Assembly: GCA_934456435.1 (NCBI GenBank)
Contig: CAKSHH010000003.1
Location: forward strand, 62,001 to 126,000
DNA from: an uncultured Eubacteriales bacterium
Lineage (GTDB): Bacteria; Bacillota; Clostridia; Oscillospirales; Acutalibacteraceae
Reading direction: 5' to 3'
DNA: 64,000 nt
Shown here: one piece after another, positions 1 through 7,462 of the stretch
Position numbering within the stretch: the first letter of the stretch is position 1
How the letters are laid out: each line of letters begins with the position of its first letter
Made by a program: the position numbers and the translations under genes
Notes under the pieces: generated by a model
What the model was told of the DNA's origin: nothing
What the model saw: only the letters and a program-made list of their open reading frames with translations
Database searches by the model: none

Positions 1-511
1 TTTCCGCCATTCCGTATTTCTGAACAAACGATTCTTTCATTGTTTCCGCAACACAAACAATCGCATCAAAATTTTCGTAGCATTTTTTCTCTTCTTCTGC
101 CGAACCGAAAACTTTTTCGCTCCACGGATTTTTCACCATGTCCGTATGAACCCACGCAATTTTTTTGCAGTTTTTTCTGCCGGAATTTCCGATTATTTTC
201 GTCGAATATCCCTCGCAAAAAGCGACCTCAACATCGTAGTTGCCTTTAATAAAATTCTTCCTCACAAATTCGGGAGAAGCCAGCAAAGATGTTTTGATTT
301 TCAGCTTGTTAAAGATTGCTTTTGCGCTTGAATCTGTTTTTTTCACCATGCATCGGTGATTACTGTTTGCCTTAATGATATCTGTATAGACCTCGCCGTC
401 CGTCTCGGTAAAAACATCATATTTTCTTGTCGTGTTTTCGATAAACGTCGCAAAAATTCTTTCTGCACCGCCGCGGCCGAGCGACTCAATAAAAAACAAA
501 ACAGATTTCAT
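1..511 (-). CDS. Glycosyltransferase family 4-type protein (N-terminal part, runs off left edge)
   Basis: Only the first 170 codons lie in the window; the gene continues past base 1. The start is the ATG at 511-509, preceded by GGAG about 8 bases upstream. The protein opens with a hydrophobic strand followed by SLGRGGAERIF, the loop typical of the N-terminal Rossmann domain of GT-B glycosyltransferases (GT4/group 1). A second Rossmann-like stretch (IAWVHTDMV, then IVCVAETMKESF) fits the same domain. Such enzymes transfer a sugar from a nucleotide-sugar donor, usually to cell-surface polysaccharide at the inner membrane face. The C-terminal donor-binding domain is outside the window, so the sugar cannot be guessed. 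It has its own promoter and is separated from fucI by a terminator, so it is not part of the fucose operon. Confidence 0.75.
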   Translation of the reverse strand, partial: MKSVLFFIESLGRGGAERIFATFIENTTRKYDVFTETDGEVYTDIIKANSNHRCMVKKTDSSAKAIFNKLKIKTSLLASPEFVRKNFIKGNYDVEVAFCEGYSTKIIGNSGRKNCKKIAWVHTDMVKNPWSEKVFGSAEEEKKCYENFDAIVCVAETMKESFVQKYGMAE

Positions 512-571
512 AATGGCATCTCCGTCGATTTGATGGTTAAACAATAACACATACTGTGTGTTGTCTTTATA

Positions 572-600
572 ATTATATAAAATAAAAGAAAATCTGTCAA
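572..600 (-). promoter_or_regulatory. Promoter of the glycosyltransferase gene
   Basis: On the minus strand TTGACA (600-595) and TATAAT (577-572) are both perfect sigma-A hexamers with a 17-base spacer, about 60 bases before the ATG at 511. A short inverted repeat (AACACA/TGTGTT, about 545-559) lies just after the expected transcription start and could be an operator. Confidence 0.8.
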
Positions 601-605
601 CGAAA

Positions 606-631
606 AAAGACTGCGCCGAAACGCAGTCTTT
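606..631 (-). terminator. Rho-independent terminator after fucI
   Basis: A perfect 10-bp stem (AAAGACTGCG/CGCAGTCTTT) with a 6-base loop is followed on the minus strand by a run of T. It lies 13 bases beyond the fucI stop and overlaps the upstream edge of the next promoter, insulating the two units. Confidence 0.85.
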
Positions 632-643
632 GAAAATTTGTGA

Positions 644-2440
644 TTATTTGTACATCGGTCCGTAAACCTGGCATGCGCGGTAATCCTGACCCTCTTTGTC
701 CATTCCAAAGTAGTTCCAGTTTGCCGGGCGGAAGATTTTTTCTTCGGGAACGTTGTGAAGAGAAACAGGGATACGAAGCATTGAGCACATTGTGATGAGG
801 TCTGCACCGATGTGGCCGTATGTAGATGCGCCGTGGTTTGCGCCCCAGTTGTTCATGAGGTCGTAAGCCGACTTGAAAGCACCCTTGCCGTTGCAGATCG
901 GAGTGAACCATGTGCAGGGCCATGTGTAGTCCGTTCTCTTCCAGAGAGCATCCGTTACGTCATCGGGAAGTCCGACATAGTAACCCTCGCAGATCTGAAT
1001 TGTCGGTCCGATACCCTTAACAAGGTTGATACGGATCATTGTTGCGGGCATTTCGTTCTTCGTAACAAAACGTGAAGAATATCCGCCGCCGCGGAAGTAA
1101 CCGTTGTCGGCTGCGTTCCATGTTGTGGCCTTGAGCATCTTGTCAACGTCCTCATCGGTTACGTCGTACCACGGCTTCATGCAAGCCTCGCCCTTGTCGT
1201 TCTTCAGCTCGCCGCAAGCGTCAAGACATGATGCACCGGAGTTAATGAGGTGGAGGAATCCGCCTGCTTCTTTAGCATGGCCCTCAAGCTCATAGCCTGT
1301 AACTCTCTTAACGGATTCTGCACTCCAATGAGTACGAACGTCGGAGAACATTGACGGCTGGTTTGTGAGGAGCTTCTCAAAGAGCATTGAAATGCCGTTG
1401 AGAACGTCGTTCTCTGTTGCAAGGATATAGGGCTCTCTTACGCCGTCCCAATCAAAGGAGGTGTTGAGAAGTGCCTCGGCAAAGTCTGCGTTCGGCCAAT
1501 GGTCTGTCCACTGACGCTGACCCTGGAAGCCAGCGGCAATAGCATTGTGACCTGCCATCTCTTCCTCTCTGCCTTCGGGAAGATTCTTGTTTCCGTTCAT
1601 AAGATCCTTGATGATGCACATCATCTTGACCGTGAACTCCCAATCCTTTTCCTTCTGCTCGTCAGATTTTCTTACGAAGTCGGGGTTCTTGTCAAATCCC
1701 TCAGGACAATGCTCCTTAGTCCACTTATAAGCCTTTTTGTATTCTTCCTCGTCATAGATGTTTTCTTCCATTCGGCGGAGGATTTCAACCTCGTCAACGG
1801 ACTCAACTCTCATGCCGAGATATTCCTCAATGAAATCGGGGTCGATCGAAGAGCCTGCGATACCCATGCAGATCGAACCGATCTGAAGATATGACTTGCC
1901 CTTCATTGTTGCAACAGCAACAGCAGCGCGTGCAAAGCGGAGGAGCTTCTCTCTAACGTCGTCGGGAAGATTCTCGGACTCGTCAGCCTCCTGAACCTCT
2001 CTGCCGTAGATACCGAAAGCAGGGAGACCCTTCTGTGCGTGAGCGGCAAGAACGGATGCAAGGTAAACTGCGCCCGGACGCTCCGTTGCGTTGAAGCCCC
2101 AAACACCCTTGATTGTGTTGGGATCCATGTCCATTGTCTCGGAACCATAGCACCAGCAGGGAGTTACGGAAAGAGTAATGGCAACACCCTCCTTTTTGAA
2201 CTGCTCGGCGCAGGCTGCAGTCTCGGCAACACGACCGATAGTTGTGTCGGAGATAACGACCTTAACCGGCTCGCCGTTTGAATACTTGAGGTTCTCCTCA
2301 AAGAGCTTCTTGGCGGCCTTAGCCATGCCCATTGTCTGCTCCTCAAGAGACTCTCTGACCTTAAGAGGTCCGCGTCTTGCGTCGATGATAGGACGGATAC
2401 CGATTACGGGGTATTCGCCCAGATATCTGTTTTCTGCCAT
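644..2440 (-). CDS. fucI: L-fucose isomerase
   Basis: FucI interconverts L-fucose and L-fuculose in the cytoplasm, a Mn-dependent ketol isomerisation, and also accepts D-arabinose. The 598-residue protein is collinear with Escherichia coli FucI (591 residues) over its whole length. Family landmarks are GIRPIIDARRG near residue 14, TPCWCYGSETMDMDP near 93, and predicted metal ligands Glu343 (ATEND), Asp367 (FSDVR) and His536 (ANHG), all matching the E. coli metal site. The ATG at 2440 follows AAAGGA about 10 bases upstream. It is the last gene of a leftward operon that begins with fucU and the kinase, but two unrelated-looking membrane protein genes separate it from the kinase. No fuculose-phosphate aldolase or fucose permease is found nearby. 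The family assignment is very secure. Confidence 0.97.
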   Translation of the reverse strand: MAENRYLGEYPVIGIRPIIDARRGPLKVRESLEEQTMGMAKAAKKLFEENLKYSNGEPVKVVISDTTIGRVAETAACAEQFKKEGVAITLSVTPCWCYGSETMDMDPNTIKGVWGFNATERPGAVYLASVLAAHAQKGLPAFGIYGREVQEADESENLPDDVREKLLRFARAAVAVATMKGKSYLQIGSICMGIAGSSIDPDFIEEYLGMRVESVDEVEILRRMEENIYDEEEYKKAYKWTKEHCPEGFDKNPDFVRKSDEQKEKDWEFTVKMMCIIKDLMNGNKNLPEGREEEMAGHNAIAAGFQGQRQWTDHWPNADFAEALLNTSFDWDGVREPYILATENDVLNGISMLFEKLLTNQPSMFSDVRTHWSAESVKRVTGYELEGHAKEAGGFLHLINSGASCLDACGELKNDKGEACMKPWYDVTDEDVDKMLKATTWNAADNGYFRGGGYSSRFVTKNEMPATMIRINLVKGIGPTIQICEGYYVGLPDDVTDALWKRTDYTWPCTWFTPICNGKGAFKSAYDLMNNWGANHGASTYGHIGADLITMCSMLRIPVSLHNVPEEKIFRPANWNYFGMDKEGQDYRACQVYGPMYK

Positions 2441-2476
2441 ATTAAATTCATCCTTTCGTTGAATTATTTTTTATAT

Positions 2477-2494
2477 AAATCTGCAAGCAGATTT
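2477..2494 (-). other. Intercistronic hairpin before fucI
   Basis: AAATCTGC and GCAGATTT form a perfect 8-bp inverted repeat with a 2-base centre in the 63-base gap between the second membrane protein gene and fucI. It has no good T-tract, so it may be an mRNA processing or stabilising stem rather than a strong terminator. Confidence 0.35.
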
Positions 2495-2503
2495 TTAACT
2501 TGA

Positions 2504-3094
2504 TTACCTTAAGCTGATTTTTGTACTTGTAACTTTGCCATCACTGTTATAATAAATCTCATACGTTTTGTGCCATAAATATTCATTACCGATAAAATAG
2601 CAAAGGTACCCATCCTTTTGGGTATATGTCTGGTCAGGTTCGGAAAAAAGCTTTTTAACATCTTCAATATCCATGCCGACCAAATCATATTTTTTCTCAA
2701 AATCATCAATCATATAATGACGGAAATGATAATCGACATTCCATGTCGATGTGCTGAAAGTCTTATACGGTTTAGAAAGTATATAGTCAAGGCAGTCAAT
2801 GTAAGGAAAGGTCAGCACAATAATTGCTGCACAAATTATCCCGCAGATTTTTCTGCCCTTTTTGCCGAATACGGCGACGATAAAAAGCACGATAGACGCA
2901 ATAAGTCCGATGATCGGAGGATATATGCCCCAAGCGTAATATTTTCCATAGTAGAGTGCCTCATAGCCGCAGGTATATCTGACTGTTCCGCAAATAGTAA
3001 GTAATGTTACCGCAACAAGAAAAATTATAAGACTTATAACTTTTAGTATGGTTCTTCTGCGTGGCTTTTTATTAGTCATTTCTTTCTCTTCCAT
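2504..3094 (-). CDS. Hypothetical membrane protein, paralogue of the next gene upstream
   Basis: A 196-residue protein of unknown function. A basic N-terminus (MEEKEMTNKKPRRR) precedes a membrane segment at about residues 18-38, then two more hydrophobic segments near 55-75 and 80-105 with KKGRK between them, giving three predicted helices. The C-terminal 80 residues are soluble and hold the motif MIDDFEKKYDLVGMDIEDVK followed by a strand-rich stretch (YLCYFIGNEYLWHKTYEIYY, DGKVTS). This tail resembles the small beta-fold of the SmpA/BamE or BLIP-like type, as in lipoproteins that sense or bind other proteins, but that is a fold guess. The start has GAGGA 6 bases upstream. It is similar over its whole length to the gene at 3126-3695, so the pair is a tandem duplication inside the fucose operon. 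Confidence 0.7.
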   Translation of the reverse strand: MEEKEMTNKKPRRRTILKVISLIIFLVAVTLLTICGTVRYTCGYEALYYGKYYAWGIYPPIIGLIASIVLFIVAVFGKKGRKICGIICAAIIVLTFPYIDCLDYILSKPYKTFSTSTWNVDYHFRHYMIDDFEKKYDLVGMDIEDVKKLFSEPDQTYTQKDGYLCYFIGNEYLWHKTYEIYYNSDGKVTSTKISLR

Positions 3095-3125
3095 ACAATA
3101 TCCTCTTTTTGAATTTTCTCATATT

Positions 3126-3695
3126 TTATCCATGAATCTCAGCCGATGTAACCTTGCCGTTATCATCGTAAGAAATTACATACTTTGTGTGTTCGAGAAA
3201 ATCCCGTCCAATATTATAATAAAGTTTGTTATCCTGTGGTGAATAATAGTAATCCTCACCGAGAATTTTTTTCACCTCTTTAATATCCATTCCGACAAAC
3301 TTGTACTTCTTTTCGAGATCATCAATCATAAAATGTCTGCAATAAATATAATCATTGTTATTCCATTTTTCTGCCGTAAACTCACGGTACGGCAACGAAC
3401 AAATTAAATTCGCACATCTCATTATCGGCAGCGCTGAAACAATAAGTACAACACAAAATATCGTCGCAAGTCTATTTCCTTTTTTACTGAAAAAAGCAAC
3501 CATCATCAGAACAAAGGAAAGCCCAAACGTGCTCAGCGTTATAATCGTTGCAATATATTTATGATCTCCGTAGTTTATTGCATCACCTGCAATAAAATCC
3601 CTGAAAAAAACCAGAACAGCAAAATCTATTACTGCCAAAAAGAATAGCAGAACGGTTTTCCTAATTGCAATTTTTAAATTCTTTCTCTTTTCCAT
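3126..3695 (-). CDS. Hypothetical membrane protein, tandem paralogue
   Basis: A 189-residue protein with the same architecture as the downstream gene: basic N-terminus (MEKRKNLK), three hydrophobic segments (about residues 13-32, 46-66 and 74-95, the last two separated by FFSKKGN), and a soluble tail with MIDDLEKKYKFVGMDIKEVK followed by LGEDYYYSPQDNKLYYNIG and DDNGKVTSAEI. The shared block (MIDD-EKKY--VGMDI--VKK) is the clearest evidence of common origin. The start lies 9 bases after the kinase stop, with AAAAGG unusually close to the ATG, so translation may depend on ribosomes finishing the kinase. Function is unknown; its position suggests a role tied to fucose use, or simply hitch-hiking in a well-expressed operon. 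Confidence 0.68.
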   Translation of the reverse strand: MEKRKNLKIAIRKTVLLFFLAVIDFAVLVFFRDFIAGDAINYGDHKYIATIITLSTFGLSFVLMMVAFFSKKGNRLATIFCVVLIVSALPIMRCANLICSLPYREFTAEKWNNNDYIYCRHFMIDDLEKKYKFVGMDIKEVKKILGEDYYYSPQDNKLYYNIGRDFLEHTKYVISYDDNGKVTSAEIHG

Positions 3696-3704
3696 ATCCT
3701 TTTC

Positions 3705-5168
3705 TCACACAATCTTGAGAAAATCCTCATAAGCCTTTGCCCACTTGTCTGTGTCCTTAGGTTCAAAGGTTTTAAGCTCGGAGGAAGCGGCAACTATCTT
3801 TCTTGCCTGTCCGATATTTTCAACAGAACCGTCGGACATGAGCTGAACGGCAACGTTGCCCATAACGGTTGCTTCAATCGGTCCTGCCTTAACCGTGCGG
3901 TCGCAGGAATTCGCCGTCATCTGACAAAGCAAGCCGTCCTTTGTGCCGCCGCCGATAACGTGAATTACAGGATAGTCGCGCTCGGTGCACTCCCTGAGCT
4001 TTTCAAACGTCAGCCTGTATTTCATTGCAAGGCTTTCATAGATACAGCGCATAATTTCGCCGACGGTTTCGGGAACATACTGTCCCGTCCTGCGGCAGAA
4101 CTCACGCACGCGTTCGGGAATGTTTCCGTGAGGAACAAACTCCGGTGCGTCCGGGTCAATGAAGCACTTGAACGGCTCTGCGGCAAGCGCAAGCTTTTCA
4201 AGGTCGGCGTAGGAATACTCCTTACCCTCTCGCTTCCATTGACGGCGGCTCTCCTGAATGAGCCAAAGTCCGATTATGTTCTTGAGGAAGCCCGTCGAAC
4301 CGTCGAAGCCGCCCTCGTTTGTGATGTTTATGTTCATTGAAGTCTCATTGACTATCGGCTTTTCAAGCTCTGTGCCGAAGAGCGACCAGGTGCCGCTCGA
4401 AAGAAAAGCAAAATCGCCGTCCTCGCACGGAACGGAGGTGATAGCCGACTGAGTGTCGTGACCGCAGACGGAAATGACGGGAACGGGATCAACGCCGCAT
4501 TCCTCGCAGATTTCCTTTGAAAGCTCACCGAGAACCGTGCCCGGCTGAACGAGCGGAGCAAAGATAGATTTCTTGATTTCGAAAGCGTCAAGTATTTCGT
4601 CCGACCATGTTCTCTTGTCAAGGTCAATGAGCTGTGAAGTGGATGCTATTGAATATTCGGCGCACATTTTGCCCGTGAGCATATAGCCGAAAAGGTCGGG
4701 CATAAAGAGCATTTTGTCCGCGCGCTCAAGCATCCACGGTCTGTATTTTTTGAGTGAAATAAGCTGAAAAAGGGTATTCAGCTCCATGAACTGGATTCCC
4801 GTGACGCCGTAAAGCTTCTCTTTCGGCATAGTTTTGAAAGCCTCGTCAACAAGTCCGGCGGTTCTTGCGTCGCGGTAGTGAACAGGGTTCTCCATCAGCT
4901 TGCCCTCGGAGTCAATAAGTCCGAAGTCAACGCCCCATGTGTCAATTCCGATTGAATCGAAGCCGCCTGCAATTTTCGCCTTGACGATTCCCTGTTTAAT
5001 CTCGTAAAAAAGACGCAAAACGTCCCAGTACACCGTGCCGCCGACGCTTACCGGGTCATTGGAAAAACGATGCACTTCTTCAAGTGTGATTTTGTCGCCG
5101 TCGAAGCAGCCGATTATCGCTCTGCCGCTCGACGCGCCGAAGTCGAAGGCTAAAACTCTTTTAGTCAT
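3705..5168 (-). CDS. FGGY-family sugar kinase (rhamnulokinase-like; probably L-fuculokinase here)
   Basis: A 487-residue FGGY carbohydrate kinase with the two actin-like ATPase lobes: FDFGASSGR at residues 8-16 (phosphate-1 loop), DTWGVDFGLID near 97, HDTQSAITSVP and SSGTWSLFG near 240-265 (phosphate-2/adenosine region), and VIGGGTKDGLLCQM near 395. Sequence features match rhamnulokinase (RhaB) more than E. coli FucK. However the gene starts 8 bases inside fucU and shares an operon with fucI, while no rhamnose isomerase or rhamnulose-phosphate aldolase is nearby. The likely reaction is therefore phosphorylation of L-fuculose to L-fuculose 1-phosphate; L-rhamnulose is the alternative substrate. 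Family certain, substrate inferred from context. Confidence 0.9.
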   Translation of the reverse strand: MTKRVLAFDFGASSGRAIIGCFDGDKITLEEVHRFSNDPVSVGGTVYWDVLRLFYEIKQGIVKAKIAGGFDSIGIDTWGVDFGLIDSEGKLMENPVHYRDARTAGLVDEAFKTMPKEKLYGVTGIQFMELNTLFQLISLKKYRPWMLERADKMLFMPDLFGYMLTGKMCAEYSIASTSQLIDLDKRTWSDEILDAFEIKKSIFAPLVQPGTVLGELSKEICEECGVDPVPVISVCGHDTQSAITSVPCEDGDFAFLSSGTWSLFGTELEKPIVNETSMNINITNEGGFDGSTGFLKNIIGLWLIQESRRQWKREGKEYSYADLEKLALAAEPFKCFIDPDAPEFVPHGNIPERVREFCRRTGQYVPETVGEIMRCIYESLAMKYRLTFEKLRECTERDYPVIHVIGGGTKDGLLCQMTANSCDRTVKAGPIEATVMGNVAVQLMSDGSVENIGQARKIVAASSELKTFEPKDTDKWAKAYEDFLKIV

Positions 5169-5589
5169 TTATTACAACACCCTTTTGGAGAATAATGTTA
5201 GCGTAAATTGCTGTCTCGCCCGTTGCAACGATTGCAAAGGCATTCTTTGCCTTATCATAGAAATCAAAGCGTTCGATAAGTCCGATGTTCTTGTCGCCCT
5301 CATTCTTCTCGACGATCTCTTTGTATGCAGCCCAGATTTCGGGACGGTTGTCCGGGTCGCCGTTATCCATAAGAGATACGGGAGCGTCAACATAAGTATC
5401 AAGCGGCATGAGCTTGAGGATAGCGTCGAGAATCTCCGGAACGCCGTGACCGTCAAGGCGGACAAGCCGCTGAGCGTTTGTAACGGCAGGGAAATTGCCG
5501 TCGCCGATTACGATGTAATCGCCGTGACCCATTTCCATGAGAATTTTGAGAAGTTCGGGTGAAAGAATTGACGGTATGTTTTTAAGCAC
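5161..5589 (-). CDS. fucU: L-fucose mutarotase (RbsD/FucU family)
   Basis: FucU speeds conversion of alpha- to beta-L-fucose, providing the anomer used by FucI. The 142-residue protein aligns end to end with E. coli FucU: ILSPELLKILMEMGHGD at the N-terminus holds His22, Asp30 follows in IGDGNFP, and Tyr129 lies in TGETAIYANI, matching the family's catalytic His and Tyr. The start codon is GTG at 5589, with AAAGGAG about 9 bases upstream; no in-frame ATG is better placed. It is the first gene of the fucose operon and overlaps the kinase start by 8 bases, implying translational coupling. Confidence 0.95.
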   Translation of the reverse strand: MLKNIPSILSPELLKILMEMGHGDYIVIGDGNFPAVTNAQRLVRLDGHGVPEILDAILKLMPLDTYVDAPVSLMDNGDPDNRPEIWAAYKEIVEKNEGDKNIGLIERFDFYDKAKNAFAIVATGETAIYANIILQKGVVIND

Positions 5590-5625
5590 GTTAATGCACT
5601 CCTTTTAAAAGTATATATTTAGTTT

Positions 5626-5710
5626 ATTATAACTGATGTTTCGGGAAAAATAAAGAGAAATACAGGAAAAAGTTACATAAAAACAGAAAAGATTTTTTGT
5701 TTTTATGTGA
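5626..5710. promoter_or_regulatory. fucU upstream region: minus-strand -10 element and an AT-rich inverted repeat
   Basis: TATAAT on the minus strand (5631-5626) is a plausible -10 for the fucose operon, but no good -35 stands 16-18 bases upstream, as expected for an activator-dependent promoter. About 45 bases further upstream an inverted repeat at 5673-5710 has arms ACATAAAAACA and TGTTTTTATGT, extended by weaker pairs. It lies between the divergent fucU and comM promoters and could be an operator for either. No regulator gene is adjacent. Confidence 0.4.
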
Positions 5711-5730
5711 TTGCCTTGTTGTACATAAAC

Positions 5731-5760
5731 TTGACCAACCAGCTCTCTATATGTTAATAT
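5731..5760 (+). promoter_or_regulatory. Promoter of the comM-like gene
   Basis: TTGACC (5731-5736) and TAATAT (5755-5760) are separated by 18 bases and lie about 40 bases before the ATG at 5801. Confidence 0.6.
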
Positions 5761-5800
5761 ATTAAAAAGGCTAAAGATGCAACTGAAAGAGGATGAAAAA

Positions 5801-7330
5801 ATGTTTGCAAAGGTCAACAGTATGGGGATTTTCGGAATGGAAGTTTTCCCCGTTAGCGTAGAAGCCGACATCTCGTCGGGTCTGCCGCGCTTCGACGTGG
5901 TCGGTCTGCCGGATTCTGCGGTCAGCGAGTCGCGCGACCGTGTGCGCTCGGCAATGAAGAACAGCGGATTTGATTTCCCTGTCAGCCGCATCACCGTGAA
6001 CCTTGCCCCTGCCGATCGACGCAAGGAGGGACCGCTCTATGACCTTGCAATTTTCATAGCTCTGCTCGAAGCGTCCGAACAGCTCAACGTCAAAACCGAC
6101 GGCTATATCTTTCTCGGCGAGCTGTCGCTTGACGGCAAGGTGCGCCGCGTCAACGGCGTTCTCCCAATGGTGATCGGAGCCTGTCAAAGCGGCATCAAGA
6201 ATATTTTTGTTCCGTCGGAGAACGCGAATGAAGCGGCAATTATCGAGGGAGTGAATATTTACCCCGTTTCCGACGTCTTTGCCGTTCTCGGACATCTGCG
6301 CGGTTCAAAGCCAATCGCTCCTGCGAAACCCACTCCGACCGACGGCACAGAAAATCTTGATTATATGCCCGACTTTGCCGACGTCAAGGGTCAGTTTGAA
6401 GCAAAGCGCGCTCTGGAGGTTGCCGCGGCAGGCGGACACAACACGCTGATGATAGGCAGTCCCGGTTCGGGCAAAAGTATGCTTGCCAAGCGGATTCCGT
6501 CAATTCTGCCGTCAATGACCTTTGAAGAAAGTCTTGAGACGACAAAAATCTATTCAATATCGGGAGCCTTGAAAAACAGCTCCGGTCTCATAACTCAGCG
6601 TCCGTTCCGTTCACCGCATCACACGGTCTCGACGATTGGACTTGCAGGCGGCGGAGCAATTCCGAAGCCCGGTGAAATCTCACTTTCGCACAATGGAGTG
6701 CTGTTCCTTGACGAGCTTCCCGAATTTTCGCGTCAGGCAATGGAAATGCTGCGCCAACCGCTTGAGGACGGAAAAATTACAATTTCCAGAGCATCGGGTG
6801 CATCAACTTACCCCTGCTCGGTTATGCTCGTTTGTGCAATGAATCCGTGCCCGTGCGGCTACTACGGACACCCGACAAGGGAATGTACCTGCCGCGACGG
6901 TGCGGCAGCCAAATACCTCTCAAAAATCAGCGGTCCCCTGCTTGACCGAATTGACATACATATTGAGGTTCCGCCAGTAGATTTTGAAAAGCTCTCCGAT
7001 GAGCACCGCGGCGAGCCGTCATCGGAAATCAAGAAAAGGGTTGAAGCCGCGCGTAAGATTCAGCAGGAACGGCTCAAGGGTACGTCGGCAAACTGCAACG
7101 CACAAATGAACGCGGCAATGACACGGGAGTTCTGCAAAGCGAGCGATGCGGCAATGAAAATGCTTCAGGTTGCCTTTGACAGGCTCGGTCTTTCCGCCCG
7201 TGCTTATGATAAAATTCTCAGAGTTGCGCGCACGATTGCCGACCTCGACAATTCGCAGATCATCGAAGCAACGCACATTGCCGAGGCAATTCAATACCGT
7301 TCGCTGGACAGAAAATTCTGGACAAGATAA
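5801..7330 (+). CDS. comM: YifB/ComM family Mg-chelatase-like AAA+ ATPase
   Basis: A 509-residue protein of the YifB/ComM family. The N-terminal ChlI-like domain begins FAKVNSMGIFGMEVFPVSVE and contains GLPRFDVVGLPDSAVSESRDRV and ITVNLAPADRRKEG. The AAA+ core follows with Walker A GSPGSGKS near residue 215, Walker B LFLDELPEF near 295, and a zinc-ribbon-like insertion MNPCPCGYYGHPTRECTC near 345. The C-terminal Mg-chelatase lid carries LGLSARAYDKILRVARTIADL. In Gram-negative bacteria ComM is a hexameric helicase that drives branch migration during natural transformation; the role in Clostridia is less clear. The ATG at 5801 is preferred over one 24 bases upstream because GAGG is suitably spaced before it. 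It is a single-gene unit followed by a palindrome and a new promoter. Confidence 0.93.
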   Translation: MFAKVNSMGIFGMEVFPVSVEADISSGLPRFDVVGLPDSAVSESRDRVRSAMKNSGFDFPVSRITVNLAPADRRKEGPLYDLAIFIALLEASEQLNVKTDGYIFLGELSLDGKVRRVNGVLPMVIGACQSGIKNIFVPSENANEAAIIEGVNIYPVSDVFAVLGHLRGSKPIAPAKPTPTDGTENLDYMPDFADVKGQFEAKRALEVAAAGGHNTLMIGSPGSGKSMLAKRIPSILPSMTFEESLETTKIYSISGALKNSSGLITQRPFRSPHHTVSTIGLAGGGAIPKPGEISLSHNGVLFLDELPEFSRQAMEMLRQPLEDGKITISRASGASTYPCSVMLVCAMNPCPCGYYGHPTRECTCRDGAAAKYLSKISGPLLDRIDIHIEVPPVDFEKLSDEHRGEPSSEIKKRVEAARKIQQERLKGTSANCNAQMNAAMTREFCKASDAAMKMLQVAFDRLGLSARAYDKILRVARTIADLDNSQIIEATHIAEAIQYRSLDRKFWTR

Positions 7331-7353
7331 GCAAATCGTAAAAATCGAAAATA

Positions 7354-7381
7354 TTGACACAAAATTAAGGTATGATATAAT
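7354..7381 (+). promoter_or_regulatory. Promoter of the PlsC-like gene
   Basis: TTGACA (7354-7359), a 16-base spacer ending in TGA (extended -10) and TATAAT (7376-7381) make a near-perfect sigma-A promoter 80 bases before the ATG at 7463. Confidence 0.85.
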
Positions 7382-7407
7382 CAAAATGGTTGATTATATC
7401 ATACCTT
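7367..7407. repeat. Perfect 18-bp inverted repeat overlapping the promoter
   Basis: The 18-base arm at 7367-7384 is exactly repeated in inverse orientation at 7390-7407, around a 5-base centre. The left arm contains the whole -10 hexamer and the right arm covers the predicted transcription start. Read-through RNA from comM could form the stem as a terminator, though the T-tract is only four bases. As DNA it has the geometry of a repressor operator. Confidence 0.85.
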
Positions 7408-7462
7408 TTATTGATCCGCCGGCAAAGGCTGAGCTTTAACAAACGAAAGGAATGCAGTATTT

